From positions 315,219,164-315,283,163 of the forward strand of contig NC_085137.1 in NCBI RefSeq assembly GCF_035046485.1: DNA of 64,000 nucleotides. The letters run 5' to 3'. The notes below the pieces were generated by a model, which saw only the letters and a list, made by a program, of their open reading frames with translations, was not told the origin of the DNA and made no database searches. This DNA is from Aedes albopictus. Lineage: Eukaryota > Arthropoda > Insecta > Diptera > Culicidae. Of this stretch, positions 1 through 9,988 are shown piece after piece; the stretch's first letter is position 1, and the number at the start of each line of letters is the position of its first letter. The position numbers and the translations under genes were made by a program.

Positions 1-406
1 CGGTAGAAATTTATTTCGCTAAGCCAATAGTGGACGTAAAATAAGGTTTGGGCACCTTGGCACGGTAAAGGCTGGGTATGCTGCGCAATTCAGATCCCAT
101 TGTGATCCACTAGCCTCTGCCCAGCAACTCCTATCCCTACCTCCACGTGGTACCGGCCGGAAACTATGAGCAACCTTAGGGAAGATCGGGTAACCAACCC
201 CGGTGGGAACTTTGGTCGTAGGCTGACAGGGAAGGGGGGGTTTGCTTCGGTAAACCTGAGCGTCTGTTCTCCAGGAGGAGCGGCTCACAACAGCGTCTGA
301 TCCCCATGTTAGGGGCGGCTGATCTACGTCCGAGTGCCAGGGAAGGACTCTAAGCTCAACTGTGCACTATGGTCCTCCGGAAAGTAGGGGGTTGGTGTCA
401 GGCCCT
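1..406 (+). mobile_element. 5' leader-like fragment of a LINE (LOA-type, tentative)
   Basis: GC-rich sequence unlike the AT-rich DNA around it, with no convincing ORF. The segment near 262-300 (CTGTTCTCCAGGAGGAGCGG and what follows) resembles the reverse complement of about 52395-52450, where the same CTGTT..CC..GGAGG..CGGCTCA..AGCGTCTG order occurs, so it is a dispersed repeat. I assign it to a LINE 5' leader only from its general look and from LOA-type pieces elsewhere in the window. The 1.58-kb TIR element starting at 407 interrupts it. Confidence 0.35.
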
Positions 407-1984
407 CCCGGATAAAAACTAACCATAGGGTGTATGGTGAAAACCATTTCTGCACCATACAGTGTACCAGCTACAATAAAGTGTATTGTGATGAAATGGT
501 TCGCTATACTATATATTTACATTGGATTTTTATGTAACAATATATTATACTGTTTTTCTTACGTTTGAACCATTCACTTTTCCGAAACATTATTTTTCCG
601 TGAATTTTTTTATTATTTCTGGTGTTCGATTTGAATAGGTCGTTTGTTTGCTGTGATTCATATGCAGATTCGACCTATTCAAATCGAACACCAGATTTAT
701 TCAGTTTAACATTTTTTCCGTGCTTTGTTTTGTTGATGTTTGTGACTTTTTTGATGCAAAGGAAAGCTTTCATAGGAAAGAGAAAAAAGTGAATAAGTTG
801 AAACATCAATTGAAAATCAATAACATGTTTAAATCAGTGGTAAACCAAATGTCCTATCCTAAGAACTGCAGGTCCAAGCAGGGGTCCAAGAGATATGACG
901 GGCTAGGTGTGTAGAGTGCGATGAGAGAAATACGAATGTAGGCCAACCCGGAATGATGCAGGTCATATTACCGTAAATCAGTGGATGAGTTCAACATCAA
1001 CACTATTATTTCTGAATTTGCATTTAGGGGTATTTTCTCCTCTTCTCTCATGTGAACTTGCCTTCGACCACAATCGAATCAAATGCGATTGACAAACTTC
1101 ATCTTTGACGCAGAGCCATCTTTAACACATGGACTGGACTGAAAACTGAAATGACTTTTAATATAGGTTCGTCTGCGGGTTCGCTTTTTAACCTAACTTA
1201 TACTTGAATCGAACTTGACAGTTTTCTCATGAGTTGTTATGTATTTCCGTGTATTTCGAACTTTAGTCAAACTGGAGCCTCAATATTGCAATAACGGTTA
1301 AGCACGCTGTAATGATACTTATGTACCTCGTCACCCACTTCATGCAGCTACATTAGTGGTCTAATAATACTTAGCGCGCTCGGCATAGTTCCATCATGCC
1401 GCTCAAAGTGTTGCCACAAATAATGCTTAGTTTGCGAAACCCAGTTATCTGGCTGGTGGGGCATGGGAGCCTAAGCTTCAACTGTTAATGCAATCAGAGA
1501 CTACTCAGACCTCGACTCAGACTTGCACGTGGGCGATCCAATATATGAAGGGTTATCCAAAACGCTCTGGAGAATTCCCAAAGCGTATCTCATAATGCTA
1601 GTAAGCCTGAGATGCCATTAACAGGAGGAAAATTACAAGATAATATAACATATGGTTTATGTAATGTAAACCAACACAACATAACAAAAGAGAACCATAT
1701 TAAAACCCACGTATCAGTATTTATAACAATTCATTTACAATATAATGTATGGTTTTGCAAAAAAATATATATGAAGAAAAATATTTTTTTATATTGTTAC
1801 GATACTTAACCACCCGTATAGTATATTGTAAAAATCTTATTTACAATTTACTGTATGGTGTTTACATTACATTTTATTGTTTTTGTATTTTTATTTTTAC
1901 AGTAGTGTCTATTGTAAAAATATGGTTTTAAATAGTACTGTTACAATACAACGTTTGGTTTTTCTACTGTATTTTTTATTCGGG
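407..1984. mobile_element. Non-autonomous TIR element, copy A (1.58 kb)
   Basis: Near-collinear with 31231-32789. Both copies begin CCC(G/A)GATAAAAACTAACC and end ATTTTTTATTCGGG, giving short imperfect terminal inverted repeats of the form CCCRRATAAAAA. The interior is AT-rich, repeats words such as TATGGTTT, TTGTAAAAAT and CAATATA, and has no credible coding capacity; ORFs of 60-65 codons here are not conserved between copies. Relative to copy B it carries a 76-bp MITE (619-694) and lacks roughly 120 bp of AT-rich sequence around 1700. The superfamily is not determined, and I could not identify a target duplication with certainty. Confidence 0.75.
619..694. mobile_element. 76-bp palindromic MITE, copy 1
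   Basis: The termini CTGGTGTTCGATTTGAATAG and CTATTCAAATCGAACACCAG are exact reverse complements, separated by about 36 bp including TTTGCTGTGATT. It is absent from the paralogous element at 31231-32789, which reads straight through ATTATTTATCCAG. That defines the insertion and a probable 4-bp duplication (ATTT). Related copies lie at 14631-14705 and 15199-15274. Confidence 0.85.
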
Positions 1985-1989
1985 CTACG

Positions 1990-2110
1990 AGCCAGCCGTA
2001 AAAAAAGCTAGTTCATCTCGGGACCCACGCTTTACTTCCCTTCCAAAGGAAGAACTCACATTTTGCGAGTTTGTCGGGAGTGGGATTCGATCCCAGGTCC
2101 TCGGCGTGGT
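1990..2110 (-). mobile_element. 5'-truncated tRNA-derived SINE fragment
   Basis: The reverse complement matches the body of the SINE at 34604-34779: GGACCTGGGATCGAATCCCA (B-box-like), then the ACTCCCGACAAA region, CTTCCTTTGGAAGGGAAGTA and GTGGGTCCCGAGATGAACTA. The A-box end is missing. The piece abuts the LINE fragment starting near 2111, so a long plus-strand ORF that appears to begin at 2071 starts in antisense SINE sequence. Confidence 0.75.
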
Positions 2111-3090
2111 GGAACTGCCGATCTCTCAACTTCATTGGGAGCACCCGTATACTTGTCGATCTTTTGAAGGACCGCGGGTTCGGCATCGTAGCGCTGCAGG
2201 AGGTGTTTTGGACAGGATCCATAGTGCGAACGTTTAGAGGAAATCATACCATCTACCAGAGCTGCGGCAACACACGCGAGCTGGGAACAGCTTTCATCGT
2301 GATGGGTGATATGCAGAGGCGCGTGATCCGTTGGTGGCCGATCGATGAAAGAATGTGCAGGTTAAGGATCAATGGCCGATTCTTCAACTTCAGCATAATA
2401 AACGTGCACAGCCCACACTCCGGAAGCACGGATGATGACAAGGACGCATTTTACGCGCAGCTCGAACGCGAGTACGATCGCTGCCCAAGCTATGACGTCA
2501 AGATCATCATAGGAGATTTAAACGCTCAGGTAGGCCAGGAGGAGGAATTCAGACCGACGATTGGTAAGTTCAGCGCCCACCAGCAAACGAACGAAAATGG
2601 CCTACGACTCATTTATTTCGCCGCCTCCAAAAATATGGCCATTCGTAGCACCTTTTTCCAACACAGCCTCCCTTATCGTTACACCTGGAGATCACCACAG
2701 CAGACGGAATCTCAAATCGACCACGTTCTGATTGACGGACGGCACTTCTCCGACATTATCGACATCAGGACTTATCGTGGCGCCAACATCGACTCCGACC
2801 ACTATCTGGTGATGGTCAAACTGCGCCCAAAACTCTTCGCCATCAATAATGTACGGTACCGGCGACCGCCACGGTACAACCTAGAGCGACTGAAACAACC
2901 AGATGTCGCCTCAGCATACGCGCAGAATCTCGAGGCCGCGTTGCCAGACGAGGGCGAGCTCGATGAGGCCCCTCTAGAGGACTGCTGGAGTACAGTGAAA
3001 GCAGCCATCAACGACGCAGCCGAGAGCACCATCGGGTACGTGGAACCGAATCGACGGAACGAATGGTTCGACGAAGAGGGCAGCTGGTAA
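2111..3090 (+). pseudogene. LINE endonuclease domain (RTE/JAM-like), disrupted
   Basis: The translation reads as an apurinic-type LINE endonuclease: IVALQEVFW (catalytic Glu) near the start, VHSPH, IIGDLNAQVG near the middle, then SQIDHVLIDGRHFSD and DSDHYLVMVKLRPKL (terminal SDH motif). Any N-terminal residues before LNFIGSTR come from the abutting SINE fragment, so the element is 5'-truncated. The frame continues into a charged linker (NEWFDEE) and breaks at 3090, where the linker to the reverse transcriptase appears deleted. Assignment to RTE/JAM-like elements is by general resemblance. The copy is dead. Confidence 0.85.
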
Positions 3091-4520
3091 GGATGGTATC
3101 GCAGCTAAACTCATCAAGATGGGCCCAGAAAAGTTGGCCACCTGTCTGCATCGGCTGATAGTCAGGATCTGGGAAACCGAACAGCTACCGAGGAGTGGAA
3201 GGTAGGGATAATCTGCCCCAATCACAAGAAAGGCGACCATTTGGAATGTGAGAACTTCAGGGCGATCACTATTTTGAATGCTGCCTACAAAGTGCTATCC
3301 CAGATCATGTTCCGTCGTCTGTCACCTAAAACGAATGAGTTCGTGGGAAGTTATCAAGCCGGCTTCATCGACGGCCGGTCGACAACGGACCAGATCTTTT
3401 TGGCACAAATTTCCCAAATGGAGGAGAACGTGCCTCTGGAGCCGACCTACTGATACCTGGCCAGATCTTTACCGTACGGCAAATCCTCCAGAAATGCCGT
3501 GAATACCAGGTCCCAACGCATCACCTGTTCATCGACTTCAAAGTGGCATACGACAGTATCGACCGCGTAGAGCTATGGAGAATCAAGGACGAAAACGGCT
3601 TTCCTGGGAAGCTGACTAGACTGATTAAAGCAACGATGGACGGTGTGCAAAACTGCGTAAGGGTTTCGGGTGAACTATCCAGTTCATTCAAATCTCGTCG
3701 GGGACTGCGACAAGGTGATGGACTCTCATGCCTACTCTTCAACATCGCTCTGAAAGGGGTTCAACAGCCGGGGAACGATTTTCACAAAATCCGATCAATT
3801 TGTGTGCTTTGCGGACGACATGGACATTATTGCCAGAACATTTGGAACGGTGGCAGAGCTGTACACTCGCCTGAAACGCGAAGCAGCAAAGGTCGGACTG
3901 GTGGTGAATGCCTCTAAAACAAAGTACATGCTGGTAGGCGGAACCGAACACGGCCGGATCCGTCTGGGTAGTAATGTTACGATAGACGGGGATACTTTCG
4001 AGGTGGTGGAGGAATTCGTCTACCTCGGATCCTTACTGACGGCTGACAACAACGTAAGCTGTGAAATTCGAAGGCGCATCATCAGCGGATGTCGGGCCTA
4101 CTACGGGCTCCAGAAGAAACTGCGGTCGAAAAAGATTCACCCACGCACCAAATGCACCATGTACAAAACGCCAATAAGACCGGTGGTCCTCTACGTGCAC
4201 GAAACATGGACCATGCTCGAGGAGGACCTGCAAGCACTCGGATTCATTCGTAAAAGCCGGAAGGATACGGTGGGCAGGGCATGTTGCAAGAATGCCAGAC
4301 AACAACCCTGCAAAGCTGGTGTTTGCAACTGATCCGGTTAGCACAAGAAGGCGTGGAGCGCAGAGAGCACGATGGGCGGACCAGGTGGAACGTGACCTGG
4401 CGAGCATTGGGCGCGATCGAGGATGGAGAGCGGCAGCCACAAACCGAGTATTGTGGCGTACTATTGTTGATTATGTCTTGTCTTAAATGTGATGCTGAAC
4501 AAATAAATGTATGTTAATAA
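3091..4520 (+). pseudogene. LINE reverse transcriptase region (RTE/JAM-like), frameshifted
   Basis: Several frames must be joined. KDGIAAKLIKMG is followed, after a shift near 3190, by ECENFRAITILNAAYKVLS and RSTTDQIF. A 62-bp insertion (3400-3461) then breaks the frame. Next come HLFIDFKVAYDSIDR and GLRQGDGLSCLLFNIAL, a frameshift, and VCFADDMDIIA with an intact FADD catalytic box. The 3' domain reads EFVYLGSLLT, IRRRIISGCRAYYGLQKKL and VVLYVHETWTM, and a last piece reads RARWADQVERDL..GRDRGWRAAA. The element ends near 4520 at AATAAATGTATGTTAATAA. It is non-functional in this state. Confidence 0.85.
3400..3461 (+). mobile_element. 62-bp insertion with 9-bp target duplication; probable LINE 3' tail
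   Basis: CAGATCTTT occurs at 3391-3399 and again at 3462-3470. Removing the 62 bp between them and one CAGATCTTT restores the LINE reading ...TTDQIFTVRQILQKC. The inserted text (TTGGCACAAATTTCCCAAAT, then GGAGAACGTGCCTC, then CTACTGATACCTGG) also occurs at the 3' end of the LOA-like element near 23000-23059, and in part at 29385-29438. The best reading is a severely 5'-truncated LINE insertion. Confidence 0.75.
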
Positions 4521-4524
4521 CCTC

Positions 4525-4631
4525 AATTTTACGAGCCGATTTTATGAATGAATTTTGACAGGAGGTAGCGTCCAATAACCCGTGAAAATCAATGTCATCA
4601 TCAACATTGTTGTCACTTCGTAAAATGGCTC
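4525..4631. mobile_element. Short MITE, copy 1 (TTTTACGAG / TTCGTAAAA ends)
   Basis: Shares TTTTACGAG, TTCATGAATGAA-like text, TTTGACAGGAGG, the CCCGTGA region and (C)AACA(T/C)TGTTGTC with 6676-6803. Both copies have inverted ends of the type CATTTTACGA..TCGTAAAATG. There is no coding potential. Confidence 0.6.
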
Positions 4632-4689
4632 ATTCAAATCGAAATCCAACTGAGAAATTTTAGTGCTTAGTAGCAGGCATGGGAATAAG

Positions 4690-4756
4690 ATTTTTTTCTG
4701 TTTACCGTTCATCGATACTGGCAGTAAAATAAAAACAAAACAACGGCAGCACCAAT
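4690..4756. repeat. Inverted-repeat unit, arm 1 (partner at 8412-8480)
   Basis: The reverse complement of this segment (TTGGTGCTGCCGTTGTTTTG, then ATTTTACTG, then TATCGATGAACGG) matches 8412-8480 with few differences. The pair is 3.7 kb apart in opposite orientation and brackets the nucleolar-type gene exon. It is probably two copies of a small dispersed element rather than the ends of one element. Confidence 0.6.
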
Positions 4757-5366
4757 ACCATCAGACGCCGTGCCGACGGCAGTCGAGCAGACGCTTGATG
4801 GTTTTCGCTTCCCCACGAAAATTTTTATGAGCAGTCATGCTGAGGCGGGTGATTGCGAAAAGTGTCAAATATTTTCAACTGCTAATAACTCACTTGTTTT
4901 AATAAATAACTTAATTCGATTTGCACAAATAGCTAGAGCACACTCCTAGCCTTGTGATGCATGTAAAGAAGTTTGTCTAGAAGCGGTTTGAAACGCAGAA
5001 AAATGCGAAAATGGGACAGACAGAAATTTCTGTTGTCGTTGTGCTCGAGTACTGGCGCTCTCGCACTTGGAAACCGTTTCGAGGAAGAAGGCTGCAGGAA
5101 AAAAAATGTTATGACATTTATTTTTCGAACAGTTTGAGTTTGGCTGGGCCTGTGATGTTCGTGTGGAAAAATGTCAAATGTACAGCCGGTAACCGTTTTT
5201 TCCAGTACATTTCTCATCCCTGCTTAGTAGGTATTCTCATTTAAAAATTGAACTAAAATAACAAACCTCTGATACTAGTTCAATTGTATTCAAAGCGAAA
5301 ATTGGAATGGCAATTTAAATATCCTTTACCATCATTTAATCTTTTCCTAAAAATAATAATACTTAC
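4757..5366 (-). other. Intron of the minus-strand gene; no exon seen
   Basis: This follows the GT donor of the 5367-6245 exon in the minus-strand direction. The short ORFs near 4933-5244 have no recognisable content and no clear flanking splice sites. I find no second exon of the gene anywhere between 1 and 5366, so the intron appears to span the MITE and LINE debris to the left. Confidence 0.4.
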
Positions 5367-6245
5367 ATCATCATCTTCATCCTCGTACTCCTCCTCCGTA
5401 GACTCATCCTCGTCATCATCGTCATCGGTGTCGTTAACGTACTCCACAGTCCGAACATCCCCAACCGGTACCAAAGCTCGCGAGCTGACATCCACCTCAT
5501 CGTCGGAATCCTTGTATACCAGTTCTACGTCATTATCCTCTTCAACCCAACCGTTGCTGCCCTGCGGCTGCGGCTGTACCTTTTTCGATTGCTTTCGTTT
5601 GTTGGCGGCGCGTTCATCCTTCCGGTGGCCAAAATATTCTACTAGCTCTTCCAGAGACATCTGATTGCCATCTTCATCGTCGTCGTCATCACTGTCTTCG
5701 CTGCTGGATTCGGTCAGATCATCATCGTCCTCCTCCTCACTATTACCATCCGATGAAGGAACTCCCGGATCATTCACTTCGTCATCGGAAGCATCTTCGA
5801 AAAATTGATCCAGGTAGTCGTCGGCATCACTGTCCGATTCCGGAAGGGAATGTTTCTTTGCTTTCTTGGATTTTGTTCCGACGCCATTACTGTCTGGGGC
5901 TTTCCGCTTCTGTTTGTTACTGTTTGACTTGGGTGGTGGCGCTGGTTGTGATTTCACCGGTTTAGGTGCATTCCGATCGGGTTTCTGTACCAAGTCTTTT
6001 CGGGGCATTTGCTCATTTGGCTTCATGCCACCTACCTTCTGTTTCGATTTCATCTGATTGGTTCGATTAACTACACCACCGTTGGTCATCCGTTTGAGCT
6101 TGAGATCAGTTGATTCCTCATCCGGTGGAGAAGCCTGTCCCTTTCCTGCCTTGCCACTTTTCCTATTTCGACGGTTGAATGGTTTACCCGATTTCGAGTA
6201 TGAACCTGGATTGCGCACATTCGGTTCCCGTTTGGACTTGTTCAT
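5367..6245 (-). CDS. Acidic/basic low-complexity, nucleolar-type protein, first coding exon (partial)
   Basis: The ATG at 6245-6243 opens 293 codons ending exactly at a GTAAGT donor (5366-5361), phase 0. The first part is very basic (SKREPNVRNPG, KRKAPDSNGVGTKSKKAKKH, a nuclear-localisation-like cluster). The second part alternates acidic runs (EEEDDDDLTESSSEDSDDDD; DTDDDDDEDESTEEEYEDED) with one more ordered segment, MSLEELVEYFGHRKDERAAN. Runs of Ser/Asp/Glu near CK2-type sites plus Lys-rich blocks are typical of nucleolar or ribosome-biogenesis proteins, but I do not recognise the family. The open frame continues about 28 codons past the donor into AT-rich sequence, and I treat that as intron read-through. 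Antisense ORFs over the acid-rich blocks are shadows. The C-terminal exons lie outside the window. Confidence 0.7.
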
Positions 6246-6258
6246 TCTGGATGTTTCC

Positions 6259-6345
6259 TGTACCGGGGGACGGACAATGCGGATTCAGTGCAGGTTATGT
6301 TAAACCGGCGGAGTAAACAAAAGCGAATAACCAACGATAACTTAC
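6259..6345 (-). other. Possible 87-bp 5' UTR intron of the nucleolar-type gene
   Basis: On the minus strand, ACAC|GTAAGTTATC (donor at 6345) is followed by CCCCCGGTACAG|GAAACATCCAGAATG (acceptor at 6259), 13 nt before the start codon. Length, donor consensus and pyrimidine-rich acceptor fit a short insect intron. There is no transcript evidence. Confidence 0.4.
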
Positions 6346-6675
6346 GTGTTTTCATGCACGATTCAATCGCAGCGAATCCTGATGAATGGTTTATACTTGC
6401 GACTCAACTTTTACTAATTAAATTCAATTTTTTATTCAATTTTCAATCACTATTTTGCACAACCCGAAGATGTGCCGTGTCTGGGTTTAGTTTCTGGTAA
6501 ACGAACGAACGCAGCAGCAACCAAAACAAAAGTTCGACTCGGCTCGTCATCAACGGAGGCGCACGTGAATTTTTGACATTTCTGGCGAAGCATGGGCGTC
6601 TGATGTTGATGCATGGGGGCTCAAAGAACAGCGCACACAGAGGGAATTGTAGAACAAATATTATGGCCAAAAAGA

Positions 6676-6803
6676 GCCATTTTACGAGACGTTTCGGATC
6701 AGCTGATCGCTCATTTCATGAATGAAAATTTGACAGGAGGTTGCGCCCAAGCCCGTGAGTGTTAATATCAATATCAACACTGTTGTCGTTTTGTAAAATA
6801 GAC
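6676..6803. mobile_element. Short MITE, copy 2 (TTTTACGAG / TTGTAAAAT ends)
   Basis: Paralogue of 4525-4631, slightly longer because it includes GTTTCGGATCAGCTGATCGC. It starts GCCATTTTACGAG and ends TCGTTTTGTAAAATAG. Confidence 0.6.
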
Positions 6804-6823
6804 TAATACACTGCAGTGACGAT

Positions 6824-7640
6824 TCGTTCGTTGAGAGCTCGTTAGATGGGCTGTCTCGATGGTTGAATCACCGACAAACCGACGTGCCAGCTCATACAAC
6901 TTTTCCAATTTTTCTTGGCAAATAAGTTCTCCTTTTAATCACTAGCTCCATCTGCACGATGATTTACACAGCTTCCTCTTTATGTGTGCGTGCGCACAGG
7001 AGCTTTACCTTGTCAAATTATTTTACACATTTTGAGGTAATAACCTGCATTCAATGTTTTGCGCATTAAGAAGACATTTCGTTATGAACGTTAAAAAGAA
7101 ATTTCATCCGCTGAAAGTTTTTATGTTTGGGAGTTTTTATTTGGGGTTCATAGACTATTTTGCTTCATATCGAAGGATTTCTTTTAATAGCTCCATTGCA
7201 TGGTTGATTGTATCTTCTATTGGTTAGATAGAAATAAGAGTGCATGTGATGTTTACATTGATCAGCTGGAAATTTTCGTGCTGTTTTATGACGTCTTCTT
7301 CAAGGTTTCTTTTGTCAAAAGACGAAAATGACAGAACGAGTAACGATTTTTCAACGGTTTGAGGTTTAAATTTCTTGCCAATCTTGGAAACAGAGTGTCA
7401 CGTCGGTTTGTCGGTGGTTGAATGTTCACTGGTTGGGGCAAAACTGGGCAAAACCCAACTAAAAAGCACTGTCAATGTCAAAATAGATGTCAAAACGAGT
7501 TTGACGTCTGACCGCCGTCGCATCACAGCTCCTGTATACAGAACGTTTCCGCAAGTATGTGAGTGTTCCGTGACGTATTTCTCGTCACTTGCGTGTGTCT
7601 AGAGCATTTTGATCAGTTGTCAGTTGCCCCAACGAACGAA
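6824..7640. repeat. Nested inverted repeats, probable decayed MITE
   Basis: The segment GTTGAATCACCGACAAACCG at about 6862-6890 is inverted at about 7398-7426 (CACGTCGGTTTGTCGG and on). An outer weaker pair is CGATTCGTTCGTTG (6824) against CAACGAACGAACACGATTCG (about 7629-7648). The interior is AT-rich with no gene. These may be one element or two nested ones. Confidence 0.4.
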
Positions 7641-7726
7641 CACGATTCGCTAATCGGGGCGCAGTCGTGACCCATCCAGCGAATCCGGACTGTATTGGCT
7701 TCAAAAGTGTTGGGTGTTAATTTGAT

Positions 7727-8023
7727 ATAGGCCTTTTCAGTTGACAGGTCCGTGCATGCCACTGTTTACAACTGTCGAACAAAGGCGCAAACCTTGGCGC
7801 AAACGCTGAATTGACCAATCCAATTTCCTGTGTGGTAGTGGTTTGTGTTCAGATTTCCCGTGTTAATCTATCTTTAAGAACTTTGTAAACATCTTTTGTT
7901 CTCACGTATATGGATAGGCTTGCAGTAGTTTTAGTGAGACTTTTTTGGACAACTCAATTATCATTTTTATAAATAGGAGAACTGCCAAATCAGCTGATTT
8001 TAGACGTCAAATGAAAAGGCCCA
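7727..8023. mobile_element. Putative MITE with TAGGCCTTTTCA-type ends
   Basis: The left end TAGGCCTTTTCAGTTGAC is the inverse of the right end GTCAAATGAAAAGGCCCA with two or three mismatches, 297 bp overall. The interior has no gene. The target duplication is not resolved. Confidence 0.45.
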
Positions 8024-8411
8024 TTGCTAGGCCCATTGTGGGTTTACCGAGAGGTTTACCGGCTCCAAGACTGGCTCCTTGTATTCCACCGGTCACTTAA
8101 GGGGCCATCCATTACAGTTTCAACCCCACCCCGACTTCGGTTTCGCTTGTACTGAAGTTTGTTTGAAGTTGTTTGTTTACACATTTTCCGCTAATCCAGT
8201 TCCAACCCTTCCAACCCTGGTTAAAAAAGAAAAACGGCCTAAGTACGGGCAAAACCCGTACGATGGTCGCGTGACCTAGGTGGCAACCTCGGATGGTATA
8301 GGGCACTGCATTGTTTTGATTTTGTATGGGATTTTGACATTTCTTGGCTTTGTTGTTTACTAAATTTCTGTAAGAGTAAAAGAGAAGGAGAGAATTTCAT
8401 GCAGTGCCTCA
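8024..8411. other. No gene seen
   Basis: Intergenic. It holds CGGGCAAAACCCG (about 8247) as a small palindrome, and a weak inverted pair, AGGGCACTGCAT (about 8301) against ATGCAGTGCCTC (about 8399), that could bound a small repeat. The short ORFs on both strands near 8079-8306 are low in information. Confidence 0.3.
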
Positions 8412-8480
8412 TTGGTGCTGCTGTTGTTTTGTTTTTATTTTACTGTCGGTATCGATGAACGGAAAAGAGAAAAAAGTATT
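8412..8480. repeat. Inverted-repeat unit, arm 2 (partner at 4690-4756)
   Basis: The reverse-complement match to 4690-4756 covers TTGGTGCTGCTGTTG through GTATCGATGAACGGAAAAGA. It lies 2.2 kb upstream of the nucleolar-type start codon. Confidence 0.6.
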
Positions 8481-8606
8481 TTTGCCATCGATCAATCGTT
8501 CATATTATAAGATATTTGTTAGTGGAATGATTACAACAAAAGTTATAATAGTTTAATGATTGGACGATTAAAGTTGAAAATTTGGCATTATTCAGTATGT
8601 TTCAAG

Positions 8607-9988
8607 CACAGACAAACAGACGTAACACTTCGAACATTTTTCGATTCAAATAAATTCTCTCGGATTCTCCGACAGAACCACAGAATGATTCAAGTTCAAA
8701 ACAAGTAATTGAAATTGTCTATTAACAATCGCTAAGATAAAGGAACCTTACGGCGTTAATTCAACTGCGACCGTATTCACTGTTCGCTAAAAGCGCTCCT
8801 GCTTCACTCCTTTATTTGTGCAATCATTTCTCCCACTAGATCGAGATCACTCAGCTGCGTCCCTTGTATTACTCGTATTAAAATCGTCCCACGAAGATAG
8901 GCAACTGTGACCGGTCGTCATCAATTATTCTTTGGTGAAGACCAGCCGACGCAAGGGAATATCCATACCGTACCGGTAGAGCATCTTCGATTTCTTCTTT
9001 GATGCGCATGTCCTGGGTGGATCAGATCGCAACTCCACTGGACCATTTCGCCAAACCGTGCCGATAGTTTGAGCCGTGAAACTGTTCAGTAAACTTTCAC
9101 TGGATTTCTCCGATTCGCATGATTGTGATTTGAGCGGCGTTGCTTCGATAGGCCATCAATTTTGACACGCGCATCTTTTCGGCACAATCTTTGTGTTTCT
9201 TGGTGGGTGGTGATGGTGGCTTTTGCTGACGTACCTTCACAGGTCGATACTCCAGAATGCTTCGTGGCTTCGGCGTGGGAGCTTTCTCCGATTCGGAAGT
9301 TCGCGAATATCGGACCCGCTCGACTGGTGGTGACGAAGGAATCATCGCGATGCCTCAGGTCGCGATGGACGATCCTTACTAACGCGATGTAACTTTGGCA
9401 CAAGTTCCGGCGATGAGCGGCCGTTAACAGTCATTGGACACCGGATGCATTGCGGGATGATTGCGTCCACTTTTTACAGTTTTCATATGCACCTCGGGGG
9501 GATGACGGCAACTGAAAGTGAAAAAGCATTAGTTTTTTAATAATTGTTTTATTACTTTAGTGTTATTTAAAATAAATTTATACCTTTCATTAAATTACGA
9601 AATTTTCGTACTCGATTTCGTATAATGAAGAGTCACTTTTTGTTCCCATGCACAATCAGCAGTCAGATCAAAACAAACACTGAACAAAATGATTCAGTTA
9701 TTTCGATATAACTGACGTGCGTCCTTTTTTCTATTAATCCCGCCAAATCACCTTGAATCTTTTCAAATCTTTTTGAATCTTTTAAATTGATTCCAAAAAG
9801 ATTACAGTGTCGCACCCCCTGAGTTTGGCTGACCACCAACCAGGTGGCGGTAGTGAGCAAACGTCAAACTCGAACAAAAACTATGCGAGCGCCACGGTTG
9901 GGCAGTTGGCCAACTATCAAATTTTGGAAAAGACCGTTAAATCGGTTTATGATGAGAATTATCAGAGTGTTACGTCTGTTTGTCTGTG
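8607..9988. mobile_element. Region bounded by a perfect 23-bp inverted repeat; possible decayed element
   Basis: The 23 bp at 8607-8629 (core ACAGACAAACAGACGTAACA) are exactly inverted at 9966-9988. The enclosed 1.3 kb is GC-richer than its surroundings and contains the coding-like stretch at 8880-9345 on the minus strand. The inverted repeats may be ends of one element or two independent copies of a common repeat. Confidence 0.4.
9097..9345 (-). pseudogene. Possible decayed coding sequence, Pro/Lys-rich
   Basis: The minus-strand ORF opens MIPSSPPVERVRYSRTSESE and continues through KAPTPKPRSILEY and KPPSPPTKKHKD, ending IMRIGEIQ; an in-frame stop lies four codons upstream of the ATG. Further downstream on the same strand, about 9025-8890, another open stretch reads MRIKEEIEDALPVRYGYSL and then RSQLPIFVGRF. 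The higher GC content and non-random composition suggest that a gene or transposon ORF once lay here. I do not recognise a family, and there are stops between the pieces. Confidence 0.3.

Noticed and set aside
2071..2112. N-terminal extension (MSGVGFDPRSS..) of the LINE endonuclease ORF
   Set aside because: It begins at a non-ATG codon in antisense SINE sequence; the true LINE homology starts near 2111.
5284..5664. Plus-strand Ser-rich ORF opposite the nucleolar-type exon
   Set aside because: Shadow of the Asp/Glu-rich codons on the minus strand.
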